A stretch of 64,000 nucleotides of DNA from Ilyomonas sp965219515 (lineage in GTDB: Bacteria; Bacteroidota; Bacteroidia; Chitinophagales; Chitinophagaceae): NCBI GenBank assembly GCA_965219515.1, contig OZ244776.1, forward strand, positions 62,001-126,000. The letters run 5' to 3'. Shown here piece by piece: positions 62,167 to 64,000 of this stretch. Position numbers and translations under genes: made by a program. Every line of letters starts with the position of its first letter. Position 1 is the first letter of the stretch. Under the pieces are notes generated by a model. That model ran no database searches and had not been told where the DNA came from. It was given only the letters and a program-made list of their open reading frames with translations.

Positions 62167-62919
62167 TTACATAATCATGTATTCGCCTTTTTTATTTATG
62201 GCAATCATCGGTAGTGTTTTGTGATCTTCAAAATAGTCGTACACGTCTTTCATCTTTACCTCAAACTTTTGTATGTCCTGATTGTCTTTGGTAATGCGGC
62301 TTAAATACTGCATGCTTTTCGGGTTGTTGTAACGAACTGAAAAAATATGAACGGGTATAAAATCTTCACCGGCGCTTTTTGCCATCGCTGCCAGCAAATA
62401 CACTTCTTCAATCTGGTTGTCTAAAATAGGAATGCAACCGGTGGTAATGCAATTGCCGTGAATGTAAATGCCGCTTCCCGGCGAAAGCGAATCGCTTAAT
62501 ATTCTGTCTGATTCGTTGGGATAATCAATGCCTAAGGCAAGATGATAATTGCTGTTTGGCTTAAACTGATTTACATAATAAATACCTTCCGGAACCTGGT
62601 AATCGTTTTGCAATCGCTTGGGTCCTAACGAGCCGGCCATCGCGCATACTTTATACGTTTTAAACAGCTTGAATTTCTCAGTATTGTTATTACGAACCCA
62701 CACTTCAAGCTGACTATCGTATTTAAAAGACCGGATATAAATCTGCTGCGGCGGCCAGTTTATGTTGGCTGCGGCAAATTGTTTGCGCAACGTATCTTCT
62801 TTCATCTTCATGGCATAACCAACGCGTGAAAACGATTTTTGAAAATCAATAAATGAGCTTTGCGAAAATGAGACTACCGTAAAAAACAGAAAGGAAAGAC
62901 ACAGTAAGAAGCGATTCAT
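62167..62919 (-). CDS. L,D-transpeptidase (YafK/DpaA-like)
   Basis: This 250-residue exported protein (signal LLCLSFLFFTVVSFSQ) has a YkuD catalytic domain: VCAMAGSLGPKRLQNDYQVP, EGIYYVNQF, and the active-site IHGNCITTGCIPI with His and Cys. This form of the motif is that of the YafK/ErfK group. It acts on peptidoglycan stem peptides in the envelope. The spacing to the sigma factor (27 bases) suggests linked expression. Confidence 0.88.
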   Translation of the reverse strand: MNRFLLCLSFLFFTVVSFSQSSFIDFQKSFSRVGYAMKMKEDTLRKQFAAANINWPPQQIYIRSFKYDSQLEVWVRNNNTEKFKLFKTYKVCAMAGSLGPKRLQNDYQVPEGIYYVNQFKPNSNYHLALGIDYPNESDRILSDSLSPGSGIYIHGNCITTGCIPILDNQIEEVYLLAAMAKSAGEDFIPVHIFSVRYNNPKSMQYLSRITKDNQDIQKFEVKMKDVYDYFEDHKTLPMIAINKKGEYMIM

Positions 62920-63030
62920 ACGGTCAAAAATATTTCAAACAAAATGAATACGGTATTAAATGCAGGTTAAAGCCTTTTTTTTCTCAGGAGAAATATGTGC
63001 CGCTATCTTCGCGTTTTATTTTTTATGATT

Positions 63031-64000
63031 ATGAAAGTTGGCATTTTGGGTGGCGGTCAGTTGGGCAGAATGTTGCTGCAGGCGGCAGCCAATTATGTAA
63101 TAGAAACCTATGTGCTGGAAAGCGATGAACAATGCCCGGCGGCGCATCTTTGCCATCATTTCGTAAAAGGCGATATCAAAGATTTTGATACCGTATATCA
63201 GTTTGGCAAAATGGTAGATGCCATCACCATAGAAATAGAAGCCGTAAATGTAGAAGCGCTGGAAAAATTAGAATCAGAAGGCGTAAAAGTTTTTCCAAAG
63301 CCATCGGTAATTAAAATTATACGCAATAAAATTCTGCAGAAGCAATTTTACAAAGACAACGGCATTCCTTCTCCTTCTTTTGTAATTACTGAAACAGCTT
63401 CTGACGTAAACAATCAGCTTGCTTTTTTACCTGCCGTGCATAAGCTGGCGCAAGGCGGTTACGATGGAAAAGGCGTGCAGGTGATAACCGATAAAAATGA
63501 AACCGGTAAAGCGTTTGATGCGCCTGCCATATTAGAAAAGATGGTGAATCTGCAAAAGGAAATTGCTGTCATCATTGCTATGAACGAGCGTGGGGAAACA
63601 GCCATTTATCCGCCCGTAGAAATGGTGTTTCATTCTTCTCTGAACTTATTGGATTACCAGATTGCGCCTGCCCGCATTACCAAAGATGTGTTGTGGAAAG
63701 CGGAAGCCATTGCATTGCGTGTGGTAAAAAGTTTGCAAAGTCCGGGTTTATTTGCGGTTGAATTGTTTGTGGATATCAACAATGAAGTATCGGTAAATGA
63801 AACTGCGCCGCGCGTGCACAACAGCGGTCATCATACCATAGAAGCCAGCTATTGCAGCCAGTACGATATGCTATGGCGCGTTATATTACAATATCCATTT
63901 GGCAATACGGATAACATAACCTGTTCAACCATTGTAAATATCATTGGTGCCGATGGCTATAACGGCGAAGCCAAATACGAAGGACTGGAAGATATTTTAA
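63031..64000 (+). CDS. purK: 5-(carboxyamino)imidazole ribonucleotide synthase, 5' part
   Basis: The frame starts at ATG 63031 (MKVGILGGGQLGRMLLQAAA; ATG 63025 is two codons earlier) and runs out of the window. ATP-grasp features follow: LAQGGYDGKGVQV, KMVNLQKEIAVIIAMNERGE, FAVELFVD, VNETAPRVHNSGHHT. PurK carboxylates AIR with bicarbonate and ATP in purine synthesis. About 323 residues are visible, and only the last part is missing. Confidence 0.95.
   Translation, partial: MKVGILGGGQLGRMLLQAAANYVIETYVLESDEQCPAAHLCHHFVKGDIKDFDTVYQFGKMVDAITIEIEAVNVEALEKLESEGVKVFPKPSVIKIIRNKILQKQFYKDNGIPSPSFVITETASDVNNQLAFLPAVHKLAQGGYDGKGVQVITDKNETGKAFDAPAILEKMVNLQKEIAVIIAMNERGETAIYPPVEMVFHSSLNLLDYQIAPARITKDVLWKAEAIALRVVKSLQSPGLFAVELFVDINNEVSVNETAPRVHNSGHHTIEASYCSQYDMLWRVILQYPFGNTDNITCSTIVNIIGADGYNGEAKYEGLEDIL

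Overview
The window comes from a Bacteroidota genome, most likely family Chitinophagaceae. The support is Rhs proteins with Bacteroidota-type N-termini, MbnP/MbnH copper genes, DUF6263 and DUF4174 proteins, weak Shine-Dalgarno sequences, moderate GC, and the rplM-rpsI-rpsB-tsf order. It has a highly mobile left half (1-34.8 kb) and an ordinary chromosomal right half (34.8-64 kb).

Left half. The window opens inside an IS630 element that has cut into a large Rhs-like secreted protein gene. A cysteine-less glutathione-peroxidase-like protein and an intact 1463-residue Rhs gene follow. At the YYPFG codons of that Rhs core (6826) a repeated cassette array begins. Each full unit carries, in order: an Rhs C-terminal tip with toxin region, its immunity gene, a divergent XRE regulator, a P-loop ATPase, two tyrosine recombinases, a swappable cargo slot (an ORF6N protein or an antitoxin/RelE pair), and about 1 kb of GC-rich apparently noncoding DNA. 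The next copy of the same 16-bp YYPFG sequence then starts another tip. Units begin at 6826 (A), 14074 (B), 22951 (C) and 30199 (D). A and C look identical over 7264 bp, B is diverged and partly decayed, and D has lost its recombinase module to a RAYT element and an IS110 element. Beyond D lie a barnase-like tip with a broken DUF2716-type immunity gene and a last Rhs-core remnant. The layout suggests a self-mobilising element that inserts at a fixed codon position of an Rhs gene, swaps in a new toxin tip with its immunity gene, and pushes older tips downstream as a silent archive.

Right half. It holds a DUF6263 lipoprotein and a copper-linked operon (MbnP, MbnH-type di-haem peroxidase, YHS lipoprotein, outer-membrane protein). 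A small membrane protein/XRE pair, DUF4174, CD225 and DUF2752 genes follow, then rplM, rpsI, rpsB and tsf. Next come a small ParE-like pair, dtd, an IS903-group IS5 element immediately upstream of arfB, a second MbnP gene, a UbiD-family decarboxylase and an IS982 element. The rest is a hydrolase/glycosidase/GMC oxidoreductase/SDR cluster, an ABC ATPase, a CAP-domain protein, aspartate kinase, a fasciclin protein, an ECF sigma/anti-sigma pair, a YafK-like L,D-transpeptidase and the 5' part of purK.
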